Shown piece after piece: positions 24,324-31,743 of a stretch of DNA of 64,000 nucleotides (the stretch's first letter is position 1; every line of letters begins with the position of its first letter). The position numbers and the translations under genes were made by a program. The stretch covers positions 1 to 64,000 of the forward strand of contig JAJKHS010000063.1 in NCBI GenBank assembly GCA_021154885.1, in the 5' to 3' direction. The notes below the pieces were generated by a model. It was not told the origin of the DNA, did not search any database, and saw only the letters and a program-made list of their open reading frames with translations. This DNA is from Thermoanaerobaculum sp. (GTDB lineage: Bacteria; Acidobacteriota; Thermoanaerobaculia; Multivoradales; UBA5704).

Positions 24324-25718
24324 TCAGAACTGAATCTGGAAGCGGCTGAAGAAGAGCTTCTCGTCCTCGCGATCTCCGGTGCTGAAGCCGCCGACGAACT
24401 TCGTCCGCTCGTAGTCGAAAAGCAGCCGCACGTTCCGGTTCAAGTACCAGTTGAGCCCCGCCGCCATTGCCTTCTCTGACCGGATGGCGGTCGCCGGGTT
24501 GGCGAAGAGGGGGAAGGTGGCGTCGTCGACGTCCAACTTGCTGTAGCGCACCTTCACCTCCCAGGCGCCCCAGGTGTGGGCCGACGGATCAAAGTTGACC
24601 TTGGGGTTGACCGAGCGGTAGGTGGGCTCGCCGCCGGCGATCACCCAGGAGGCCGCCGCCTGCCAGGAGCGGTGGTCCAGATCCCGGCTGACGAGGCCTC
24701 GCGTCACGTTCTGGCGAGACGACACGTACTCGGCCAGGAAGCCGAAGGGGCCGCTGTAGAGGTAGGCCTGGGGGACGATGCGCACGTGGCGGCCGCCGGC
24801 GATCGTGGTATTCGCGGCCGTGCCATCCGCGCGGTAGGCGAAAACCGTCGCCTGCCCCGGCGAGCGATACGACGGCAGGCCGGGAGAGGCGGCCGTGCCC
24901 GTGTGGTTGCCGGACGTTCCGGCGACGCCGAAGCCCAGGTTCTTCAAGGGGCCGCCGCTCTGGATGAAGGGTTGGAAGAAGAGGCGCGCCGCCACGTCCT
25001 TCTCGCTGTTGGTGTCGGCGTCGGCAATGCCGCCGTCCACGACGCCGTTGAACACCCCCACCTGGTAGCTGGCGACGCCGCTTGCGAGGTCGCCGGCGAC
25101 CTGCACCCCGAGGTCGCGGTTGGGCACCAGGTTGGTGGGCAGGGCGCGCTCGACGAACAGGAGGTCGGCGCCCGACTGCAGCCGCTCGAGACCCACCGGC
25201 GGCTTGAACTTGCCGGCACGGACGCGGAAGGCGGGGCTGAACCTCCCCTCCACGTAGGCGTCCTGAAGCACGGTCTGACCGGCGCCGAAGTCCGGCATGA
25301 TGCGGAAGTCGAAGATCTTCGCCACCGTCCCTTCGAGGATGGGGCGCACCCGGCGCAGGATGAAGGTGTCGACGGTCGACCTCTGCTTCTCGTCGAGGAA
25401 AAAGCGGCTGTCGAGCTGGGCGTAACCGCCGATCCTGAGCCGATAGGCGCCGTCGGCGGACTTGATGGAAAAGCCGTTCTTGTCCGCCGTCACGCCACCG
25501 GCGTTCTTCGCCTTCTCCGCGGCGGCTTCTTGATCGAGTTGATTGAGCTCGATCTTGCGGTTTAGGACGCGGATCTTCTGGTCCAGCTCCTCGATTTTCT
25601 GATCGGTCGTCTGGGGTGTCGGGGGCTGCTCCTGCGGCGCCTGCGGGTCCTGGGCCCGGGCGCCCACCGGCAGGAACACCAGCAGCGCGCAGCCCAGCCA
25701 GAAACGAACGTGCTTCAT
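24324..25718 (-). CDS. OprO/OprP-type outer-membrane porin
   Basis: A 464-residue protein with a signal peptide (cleavage near GARA-QD), an N-terminal coiled coil (TTDQKIEELDQKIRVLNRKIELNQLDQEAA, about 38-66) that suits trimer formation, and a beta-barrel of the phosphate-selective porin O/P family (IGGYAQLDSRFF near 95, RVRPILEGTVAKIFDFRIMPDFG, and a C-terminal FFSRFQIQF ending in Phe). Such porins pass anions. In a sulfate operon it probably admits sulfate or organosulfate rather than phosphate; that is inferred from context. AGAGGAG precedes the ATG. Confidence 0.9.
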   Translation of the reverse strand: MKHVRFWLGCALLVFLPVGARAQDPQAPQEQPPTPQTTDQKIEELDQKIRVLNRKIELNQLDQEAAAEKAKNAGGVTADKNGFSIKSADGAYRLRIGGYAQLDSRFFLDEKQRSTVDTFILRRVRPILEGTVAKIFDFRIMPDFGAGQTVLQDAYVEGRFSPAFRVRAGKFKPPVGLERLQSGADLLFVERALPTNLVPNRDLGVQVAGDLASGVASYQVGVFNGVVDGGIADADTNSEKDVAARLFFQPFIQSGGPLKNLGFGVAGTSGNHTGTAASPGLPSYRSPGQATVFAYRADGTAANTTIAGGRHVRIVPQAYLYSGPFGFLAEYVSSRQNVTRGLVSRDLDHRSWQAAASWVIAGGEPTYRSVNPKVNFDPSAHTWGAWEVKVRYSKLDVDDATFPLFANPATAIRSEKAMAAGLNWYLNRNVRLLFDYERTKFVGGFSTGDREDEKLFFSRFQIQF

Positions 25719-25752
25719 TGCAATCTCCTCTGGAAAAAAGGAAGGACCGGCT

Positions 25753-27654
25753 TCACGACGACGCCTCCGGCGAGCGGACGATGAGCAGCGGCAGGCCGGG
25801 GAGCTCGGGCAGCAGCCGGCCGACGACCCCCTTGAGCTCGATCTCGCCGTCCTTGCCCGGCAGCGGCGAGCCCACCACCAGCAGGTCGTGCCCGCCGTCC
25901 CGGAGCTGGCCGAGGATCTCCGCCCGCACCCCGCCGTAGCGAATGCGAGTGGTGACCGGAATCCCCATCCGCGCCAGGGTGCGGGCGCTGCTGGCGAGGA
26001 AGCGCTCCGTCTGGGCGCCGTCGTCGAGACGCGCCGCCTCGGGAAGCACGGTCAGGATGGTGGCCTCGGCCCGCAGATGCCGGGCGAGGCGGCCGGCGAA
26101 GGAGACGTCCGCCTTGCCCGGCTCGCCCACGGCGACGCAGATCAGCCAGCGTTCCGGCGCCCGCCCGGGAGCCTCCGGCGGCACCAGCAGCAGATGATGC
26201 TGGCCGGCGGAGATCACGTCCTCGGCCAGCTTCAGGCCGTCCCGCGGCGCCGTGCCCAGCACCACGAGGTCGCACGGCCGGCGCGACGTCTCCTCGGCCA
26301 CGGCCGCGGGTGTCGCCTCCCCGCTCGTCCGGCTCTCCAGGCTCGCCACACCCGAGCCGAGCTGCTCGCGGGCCTCCTGGAGGCGGCGGTCGGCCTCCTC
26401 CCCCGGCTCGGTGCCCGGCGCCAGCACGGCGACCCGGGCATGGGCCAGGCGGGCCAGCTCGCCGCCCAGGGCGAGCGCCGCCCGCGACGGCGCGGAGCCG
26501 TCGGTCAGCAGCAGGAAGCGCAGGCCGGGGTGGACCAGGGCGTGCACCCGCCGCACGCCGACCCAGGTGGTGTCCCCCGTCTGCAGGGGGAAGCGCCGGG
26601 CCTGGTCCTGCGATCTCGTCGCCTCGATCCAGATGGAATCGCTGCCGAAGTGGACCACGGGCGCGATGGCCCGCACCCCGGGCAGGGCGGGCAGCCGCAG
26701 GCGCAGACGCTCGAAGGAGCCGATGAAGGCGCGCTGATCCACCACCGCCTGGCCGAGCAGCGGAAAGCTCGCCTCCTCGGCCGAGTCGCGCACCGCCACG
26801 TCCTCCGGCCGGAAGAGCACCTGTACCCGGCGGGCGGCGGTGGTGTCCACAATGTCTGCCGACCTCGGCTCGGCGTGCGTGCCGAGCGGGAAGCACACCG
26901 GCCCCACCCGCACGCCCTGCGGAGTCGCTTCCCCCACCAGCAGGTTGGCGGTGCCCAGGAAGGTGGCCACGAACTCCGTCTCCGGCCGCAGGTACAGCTC
27001 CTCGGGCGGTCCGGCCTCCAGCAGGCGGCCGAAGGAGAGCACCGCCAGCCGGTCCGCCAGCTCGAAGGCCTCCTCCTGGTCGTGGGTGACGAAGAGCGTG
27101 GTGACGCCGAGCTCGCGCTGGATCTCGCGAATGGTGCGCCGCAGGTCCGCCCGCACCTTGGCGTCCAGGGCGCCGAACGGCTCGTCGAGGAGCAGCACCT
27201 CCGGCTGATGGGCCAGGGCGCGGGCCAGGGCCACCCGCTGCTGCTGGCCGCCCGAGAGCTGGCGCGGCATGCGGCCGCCCAGCCCCGCGAGCCCCACCAG
27301 CTCCAGCAGCTCGTCGCGCCGCCGCCGCCGCGCCGTCTTCGGCGTGCCGCGCACCGCCAGGGCGAACTCGACGTTCTCCGCCACCGAGAGGCTGGGGAAC
27401 AGGGCGTAGCTCTGAAAGACGAAGCCCACCCCGCGCCGGGCCGGCGGCAACTCGGTGACGTCCCGGCCGTGGAGCATCACCCGGCCGGCGTCCACCTCGG
27501 TCAGGCCGGCGATCATCCGCAGCAGCGTGCTCTTGCCGCTCCCGGAGGAGCCCAGCAGCACGAACAGCTCGCCGTCCCCCACGGTGAGCGAGACGGCGTT
27601 GACCACCGGATGACCGGCGTAGCGCTTGGTCAGGTCCTCGAGCACGATCGACAA
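25753..27654 (-). CDS. cysA: Sulfate ABC transporter ATPase fused to two universal-stress-protein domains
   Basis: A 633-residue fusion. Residues 1-235 are the CysA-type ATPase: P-loop GSSGSGKST at about 35-43, signature [12 protein letters not shown], Walker [12 protein letters not shown], and switch His in [14 protein letters not shown]-like regulatory domain (about 240-345) follows with LFRPEDVAV. Residues about 350-490 ([34 protein letters not shown]) and 495-633 ([25 protein letters not shown], ending [10 protein letters not shown]) are two UspA-like domains. CysA proteins are normally about 330-360 aa without them. I start at TTG 27654 because GGGAGGAG is 9 bases upstream; the ATG at 27684 is the alternative. 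It is first in the sulfate operon. Confidence 0.9.
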   Translation of the reverse strand: MSIVLEDLTKRYAGHPVVNAVSLTVGDGELFVLLGSSGSGKSTLLRMIAGLTEVDAGRVMLHGRDVTELPPARRGVGFVFQSYALFPSLSVAENVEFALAVRGTPKTARRRRRDELLELVGLAGLGGRMPRQLSGGQQQRVALARALAHQPEVLLLDEPFGALDAKVRADLRRTIREIQRELGVTTLFVTHDQEEAFELADRLAVLSFGRLLEAGPPEELYLRPETEFVATFLGTANLLVGEATPQGVRVGPVCFPLGTHAEPRSADIVDTTAARRVQVLFRPEDVAVRDSAEEASFPLLGQAVVDQRAFIGSFERLRLRLPALPGVRAIAPVVHFGSDSIWIEATRSQDQARRFPLQTGDTTWVGVRRVHALVHPGLRFLLLTDGSAPSRAALALGGELARLAHARVAVLAPGTEPGEEADRRLQEAREQLGSGVASLESRTSGEATPAAVAEETSRRPCDLVVLGTAPRDGLKLAEDVISAGQHHLLLVPPEAPGRAPERWLICVAVGEPGKADVSFAGRLARHLRAEATILTVLPEAARLDDGAQTERFLASSARTLARMGIPVTTRIRYGGVRAEILGQLRDGGHDLLVVGSPLPGKDGEIELKGVVGRLLPELPGLPLLIVRSPEASS

Positions 27655-27743
27655 GGGAACGGCCTCCTCCCGGCACGGGCTCATCGCCCCGCCGATGCCC
27701 CGCCAATATCCCGCCAACAGAGGGCGAGAATAGGGATGGCGGG

Positions 27744-27754
27744 TGACACTGTCA
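27744..27754. promoter_or_regulatory. Palindrome TGACACTGTCA in the divergent cysA/TPR intergenic region
   Basis: An 11-bp perfect palindrome (central C) lies 90 bp upstream of the cysA start and about 144 bp upstream of the divergent 27898 gene; a further GGTGACA half-site-like word occurs at 27764-27770. It is a possible operator for the sulfate operon. The rest of this 240-bp gap shows no clear -35/-10 pair by eye. Confidence 0.2.
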
Positions 27755-27897
27755 GTCGAAAGGCGGTGACAAAAGCTCCGCTCTCTGGAACCTGTCCGAC
27801 TTCGCCGCCATTTTCCTGCTGCGGCGTTGTCACTATTTCGGCTCTTGCGGCAACTAGAACTATGAGGGGACTTTGCAATGACTCTCAGGAGGGTAAC

Positions 27898-28716
27898 GTG
27901 GACTACCTTGAGGATATGGATGAGGGGGTTTCCCCCGCCGACGTGGACCACCTGCTCAGGCTTTCCCGACAGGACTCCCGCAACGTGATCCGCCAGATGC
28001 TGGCGGTCGTACCTGAGCGACCCGCGGCCGGACAGGAGCGCGGCCCGCGGCCCCCCGTCCGGACGGACGGGGAGGGAGTGCGCTACGACGAGGCGTTCCG
28101 CCGCACCGAGCACGTGCTCTCCGAGGCCCACGACCGGGTCCGGCGGGAGCGGGGGCTCGCGATCGTCCAGTGGGCGACGCTGGAAGGGCACCCCCCGACG
28201 CGCCAGCTTGTGATGGTGCGCAACGACGAGCGGCTCCACCACTGGGGGCTCTACGACCTCCTGCTGGAGAAGAGCCGCGGGGCGGCTCCCCGGGACGCCG
28301 GCGCCGCCATGAGCCTGGCCGAGATGGCCCTCGCCGTGGCCGAGCGGCTGTCGCCCGAGATCTACGGCGAGGAGCGTCTCGCCGACTTCAAGACCACCGC
28401 GCTCGCCGCCCTGGGCGACGCCCGCCGTACCGCCGGCGACCTCGCCGGCTCCCGCCTCGCCTTCAGTCAGGCTCGCATTCAACTGGAGATGGGCACCGGC
28501 GACCTCATGGAGGAGGCCAACCTCCTGGGCGCGCTGACCAACCTCCTCTGCGACCTGGGAGAGTACGGCAAGGCCGCCAGCTCCCTCGAACGGGCCACCG
28601 CCCTCTACCACCGTCTGGGGGACGACCGCCTCGACGGCGCCAGAATCCCCTGGCCGGCGGAGGAGGAGGGGCAGCAGCAGCACGAAGAGGAGAGCTGGGC
28701 GCGGGGAGGCGGATAG
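27898..28716 (+). CDS. TPR-like protein with degenerate zf-HC2-type N-terminus, apparently truncated
   Basis: A 272-residue protein. The first 45 residues (VSPADVDHLLRLSRQDSRNVIRQMLAV) follow the helix pattern of zf-HC2-like domains without the zinc ligands, and YDEAFRRTEHVLSEAHDRV follows as in related proteins. Residues about 135-255 contain tetratricopeptide-like helices (LAALGDARRTAGDLAGSRLAFSQARIQLE, then ALTNLLCDLGEYGKAASSLERATALYHRLGD). It ends abruptly in a low-complexity tail (EEEGQQQHEEESWARGGG), whereas the relative at 54917 is 448 aa, so a frameshift has probably removed the C-terminal TPRs. The GTG at 27898 has AGGAGGG 5 bases upstream; ATG 27862 is an alternative. Confidence 0.72.
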   Translation: MDYLEDMDEGVSPADVDHLLRLSRQDSRNVIRQMLAVVPERPAAGQERGPRPPVRTDGEGVRYDEAFRRTEHVLSEAHDRVRRERGLAIVQWATLEGHPPTRQLVMVRNDERLHHWGLYDLLLEKSRGAAPRDAGAAMSLAEMALAVAERLSPEIYGEERLADFKTTALAALGDARRTAGDLAGSRLAFSQARIQLEMGTGDLMEEANLLGALTNLLCDLGEYGKAASSLERATALYHRLGDDRLDGARIPWPAEEEGQQQHEEESWARGGG

Positions 28717-28766
28717 GGTCAGATCTCAAGCGAGGCCAGAGAGGGGGCGGTATACACTTCCCCGCC

Positions 28767-29867
28767 ATGCGTCCCGTCCTCCTCTCCAGTCTCCTGCTGA
28801 TCGTCCTCGCCCTGATCGTCCTGCTCCTCGCCGGCTGCTCCTCCTATCGCTCGTTCGCCGAGATCCGCCGCGAGGTTCCGCAGAGCCAGTTCGTCCGCGT
28901 GGGTGACCAGCTCGTGCACGTCGAGCAGGCGGGCGAGGGCGAAGCCGTGGTGCTCCTCCATGGCTTCGGCGCCTCCACCTACCTCTGGCGGAAAGTGATA
29001 CCGGCGCTCGCCGCGTCCCACCGGGTGGTGGCGGTCGACCTCAACGGTTTTGGCTACACCCAGCGGCCGCAGGACCCGGCAGCCTACACGCGCGAGGGGC
29101 AGACGGCCCTGGTGCTGGGAGTGATGGACGCCCTGGGGATCGACCGCGCCCACGTCGTCGGCCACTCCTACGGCGGCGGCCTCTCGCTCTTCCTGGCCTC
29201 GCGCCACCCGGAGCGCTTCCGCACTCTCATCCTGGTGGACAGCTCGGCCCCCACCTACCCCGAGGACCGGCGCAGCCGCATCGCCTCGCTCCGCACCCTG
29301 TCCAACTTCTTCGTCCGCGTCGTGGCGCTACGGCCCAATATGGTCCGCCGCTCCCTCCAGCACTCCTACTACGATCCCTCCCAGGTCACCCCCGAGCTGG
29401 TGGAGGCCTACCTGGACCGCCTGCTCGTCCAGGGCGCGGACGATGCCTTCTACGGCCTCACCGTCCCCCGCCTCGCGCCGGGTCCCAAGGTGGAGCTGGA
29501 CCAGATTCACCTCCCCACCCTCGCCGTCTGGGGCGCCGAGGATCAGTTGATCTCCCTCGCCTCCGGCCAGCGCGCGGTGGCGCGCATCCCTGGCTCCGAA
29601 TTCGTGGTGATCGAAAGGTGCGGCCACCTGCCGATGGAGGAGAGGCCGGAGGAGCTCCTGAAGGCGGTGTTGCCGTTTCTGGAGCGGCATCGGGACGGCC
29701 CCTCCGGGGCCGGACCCTCACTCCCCCAACCCCCTCTCTCCCAGCCTCCCCCCCTTCCGCCGGGAGAGAGGGGGCTTGAAGAGGGTCTTGTTTCTTCTTC
29801 TTCAGACAAACCACTCCCTCTTCTCCCGGAGGACGGGGGGGAGGCTGGGAGAAGAGGGCCGGGGTGA
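28767..29867 (+). CDS. Alpha/beta hydrolase lipoprotein with an inverted-repeat-encoded tail
   Basis: A 366-residue protein with a lipobox (LIVLLLAGC, Cys at about 19), so it is probably membrane-anchored outside the inner membrane. The hydrolase core has the oxyanion motif LLHGFGAS, nucleophile elbow VVGHSYGGGL (Ser), acid in VWGAEDQLI (Asp), and catalytic His in ERCGHLPMEERPEEL. The natural domain ends near FLERHRD. The last approximately 50 residues, rich in Pro, Gly and Ser, are encoded by a dispersed inverted-repeat element (29732-29858) and are probably not part of the fold. Substrate unknown. The TGA overlaps the start of the methyltransferase gene. Confidence 0.85.
   Translation: MRPVLLSSLLLIVLALIVLLLAGCSSYRSFAEIRREVPQSQFVRVGDQLVHVEQAGEGEAVVLLHGFGASTYLWRKVIPALAASHRVVAVDLNGFGYTQRPQDPAAYTREGQTALVLGVMDALGIDRAHVVGHSYGGGLSLFLASRHPERFRTLILVDSSAPTYPEDRRSRIASLRTLSNFFVRVVALRPNMVRRSLQHSYYDPSQVTPELVEAYLDRLLVQGADDAFYGLTVPRLAPGPKVELDQIHLPTLAVWGAEDQLISLASGQRAVARIPGSEFVVIERCGHLPMEERPEELLKAVLPFLERHRDGPSGAGPSLPQPPLSQPPPLPPGERGLEEGLVSSSSDKPLPLLPEDGGEAGRRGPG
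29732..29858. repeat. Double-hairpin inverted-repeat (REP/MITE-like) element
   Basis: Two hairpins: CCCTCTCTCCC (29732-29742) pairs with GGGAGAGAGGG (29762-29772), and CCCTCTTCTCCC (29816-29827) pairs with GGGAGAAGAGGG (29847-29858). The whole first hairpin is also an approximate reverse complement of the second (both contain AGCCTCCCCCCC or its complement). This resembles small nonautonomous palindromic elements. It lies within the 3' end of the hydrolase reading frame and ends 9 bp before the methyltransferase ATG. Confidence 0.8.
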
Positions 29868-31024
29868 TGAGGGCCATCGGCCTGATCGCCACCTGCGTCC
29901 TCGGCCTGGAGGAGATCCTGGAGGGGGAGCTGCGCGCCCTGGAAGCCCAGGACGTCGAGCGCCAGCGCGGCGCCGTGGCCTTCACCGGCACCTGGGAGGA
30001 CTGCTGGCGCGCCAACTGGCGGCTGCGCACGGCCAACCGGGTCCTCGTCGAGCTGGGTACCTGGGAGGCGCCGGACGGCCCCGCTCTCGCCGCCGGCGCC
30101 CGAGCCCTCGCCGGCGGCCGCTCCCCCGCCCGGGTACGCCGCGGAGCGATCGACGTCGCCTCGCTTCTCCACCCCGACCGCAGCTTCGTCATCCAGGCGA
30201 CTTCGACGGCCTCCGTCGTGCGCGACACCCGCTGGGCCGCCCTCTCCGTCAAGGATGGGCTGGTGGACGGCCAGCGCGACCGCTGGGACCGGCGCTCGGA
30301 CGTGGACCGCGAGGACCCCGACCTCCACCTGCGCCTGCGTCTCCTCCGCGACCGCGCCACCCTCCTCCTCGACACCTCGGGCGAGCCCCTGGACCGCCGC
30401 GGTTACCGCGCCGTCACCACCGCGGCCCCGGTGCGCGAGCAGCTCGCCGCCGCCTGCGTCCTGGCCTCGGGCTGGGACGGCCGCGGCCCGGTGGTGGACC
30501 CCATGTGCGGCTCCGGCACCCTGCTCGTCGAAGCCGCCTGGTTCGCCCTCGGCTGGCCTCCGGGCCGCCTGCGCCGCCACTGGGCCTTCGAGCGCCTCCC
30601 CGGCTACGACCCCGCGGCCTTCACCGCCGTGCTCCAGGAGCCCATTCCCACCCCGGGACCGAACGTCCGCCTTCACGGCAACGACGAATCCGCCGAGGCC
30701 CTGCGCGGCGCCCGGGCCAACCTGGAGCAGGCCAACCTCCTGGACCGCGCCACCCTCACCCGCGGCGGCGCCGCCGCCTTCGAGCCTCCTCCCGGCCCCG
30801 GCCTCGTCCTGGTCAATCCGCCCCACGGCGAGCGCCTGGGCACCGACGCCGTCCGCTGGCGCGCTCTGGGCGACCTGCTCAAGCAGCGCTACAAAGGGTG
30901 GAAGGCCGCCGTCCTCGCCGGCGGCGAAGACCGCGGCAAGCACATCGGCCTCCGCCCCCGGCGGCGGATACCGGTGATGAACGGGCCCCTCGAGGGGCGG
31001 ATCCTGCTCTTCGACCTGTACTGA
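29867..31024 (+). CDS. THUMP-type class I SAM-dependent RNA methyltransferase (RlmL N-terminal type)
   Basis: A 385-residue protein. The N-terminal part (about 1-160) is a ferredoxin-like/THUMP RNA-binding region beginning MRAIGLIATCVLGLEEILEGEL. The methyltransferase domain has the motif PVVDPMCGSGTLLVEAA (about 210-225, SAM binding) and the catalytic NPPHGERLG (about 320), where His replaces the usual Tyr of NPPY. This matches the family of 23S rRNA m2G methyltransferases (RlmL/YcbY N-terminal half, RlmK absent). It acts on RNA in the cytoplasm; exact target not determinable. ATG 29867 overlaps the hydrolase TGA (TGATG); a GTG at 29864 is in frame. Confidence 0.88.
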   Translation: MRAIGLIATCVLGLEEILEGELRALEAQDVERQRGAVAFTGTWEDCWRANWRLRTANRVLVELGTWEAPDGPALAAGARALAGGRSPARVRRGAIDVASLLHPDRSFVIQATSTASVVRDTRWAALSVKDGLVDGQRDRWDRRSDVDREDPDLHLRLRLLRDRATLLLDTSGEPLDRRGYRAVTTAAPVREQLAAACVLASGWDGRGPVVDPMCGSGTLLVEAAWFALGWPPGRLRRHWAFERLPGYDPAAFTAVLQEPIPTPGPNVRLHGNDESAEALRGARANLEQANLLDRATLTRGGAAAFEPPPGPGLVLVNPPHGERLGTDAVRWRALGDLLKQRYKGWKAAVLAGGEDRGKHIGLRPRRRIPVMNGPLEGRILLFDLY

Positions 31025-31131
31025 CAGGGATCTTGGGAAGGCGAGGCTTCAGAGTCCGGGGCCTGGGCAGGCTCCGGGAGACGGGGACCGTGAATCGTCA
31101 TCCGAGGACGGTATCCGCGGGTCCGCGAGGC

Positions 31132-31587
31132 TCAGAGGCTGCGCTTCTTGGCCCGCAGACCGCGCCGGCTGCCGCCCTCTTTGCGGGGCTTGAAGTTGCC
31201 GCGGTTGAAGCCACCGCCGAAGCCGCTGCTGTCGTCGCCGCCGCTGGGAGCGAAGTTGAAATCGCCGCCGCGGGGGCCGCCACCGCCACCGTAGCCACCG
31301 CCCCCGCCGCCATAGCCGCCGCCGCGGGGACCGCCGGGCGTGCGCTCGCGGGCTTCGTTGACGTTCAGGGCGCGGCCCTGGAACTCGTAGCCGTTGAACT
31401 CCTTGACCGCCTTCTCGGCCTCCTCGTCGCTGCTCATCTCGACGAAGCCGAAACCACGGGAGCGACCGGTGGCCCGGTCCATCATGACCGTTGCCGACTC
31501 GATCGTGCCGGCCTGGCCGAACAGCGTCCGCAGGTCGTCGTCCGTGGTTTTGAAGTTGAGGTTTCCGACGAAAAGCTTCTTTCCCAT
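31132..31587 (-). CDS. RRM-domain RNA-binding protein with glycine-rich tail
   Basis: A 151-residue protein with one RNA recognition motif (1-80) containing RNP2 KLFVGNL and RNP1 GRSRGFGFVEM, followed by a glycine-rich region (YGGGGGGYGGGGG) and a basic end (RRGLRAKKRSL). Bacterial proteins of this kind resemble cyanobacterial Rbp and are often cold- or stress-induced; they bind U/G-rich single-stranded RNA. AGGAG lies 10 bases before the ATG, in a long leader of about 100 nt that could be regulatory. It follows the CRTAC1 operon on the same strand but probably has its own promoter. Confidence 0.93.
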   Translation of the reverse strand: MGKKLFVGNLNFKTTDDDLRTLFGQAGTIESATVMMDRATGRSRGFGFVEMSSDEEAEKAVKEFNGYEFQGRALNVNEARERTPGGPRGGGYGGGGGGYGGGGGPRGGDFNFAPSGGDDSSGFGGGFNRGNFKPRKEGGSRRGLRAKKRSL

Positions 31588-31693
31588 TCTCTTGTCGCTC
31601 CTGGCCTGACGAGGCCCTATTCCGTTCTCGAGGGCGGTTGAGTCTCTGGCCGCGCAGCGACAAAGACGGACGCCTCCCCTGTGAGGACTCTAA

Positions 31694-31723
31694 AAGATAG
31701 CAGAGGATCAAGGTTCCCGCAAA
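31694..31723 (-). promoter_or_regulatory. Candidate sigma-70-type promoter of the RRM gene
   Basis: On the minus strand TTTGCG (31723-31718) and TATCTT (31699-31694) are separated by 18 bp, about 110 bp upstream of the RRM start codon. The match to -35/-10 consensus is partial, but this AT-richer patch stands out in a GC-rich region and lies directly after the upstream operon ends. Confidence 0.3.
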
Positions 31724-31743
31724 GGGTTTGACGAGGGGAACGC

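Noticed and set aside
25888-27897. Long plus-strand open frame antisense to cysA
   Set aside because: Only the part after 27898 has a ribosome-binding site and recognisable sequence; the rest mirrors the cysA-USP gene.
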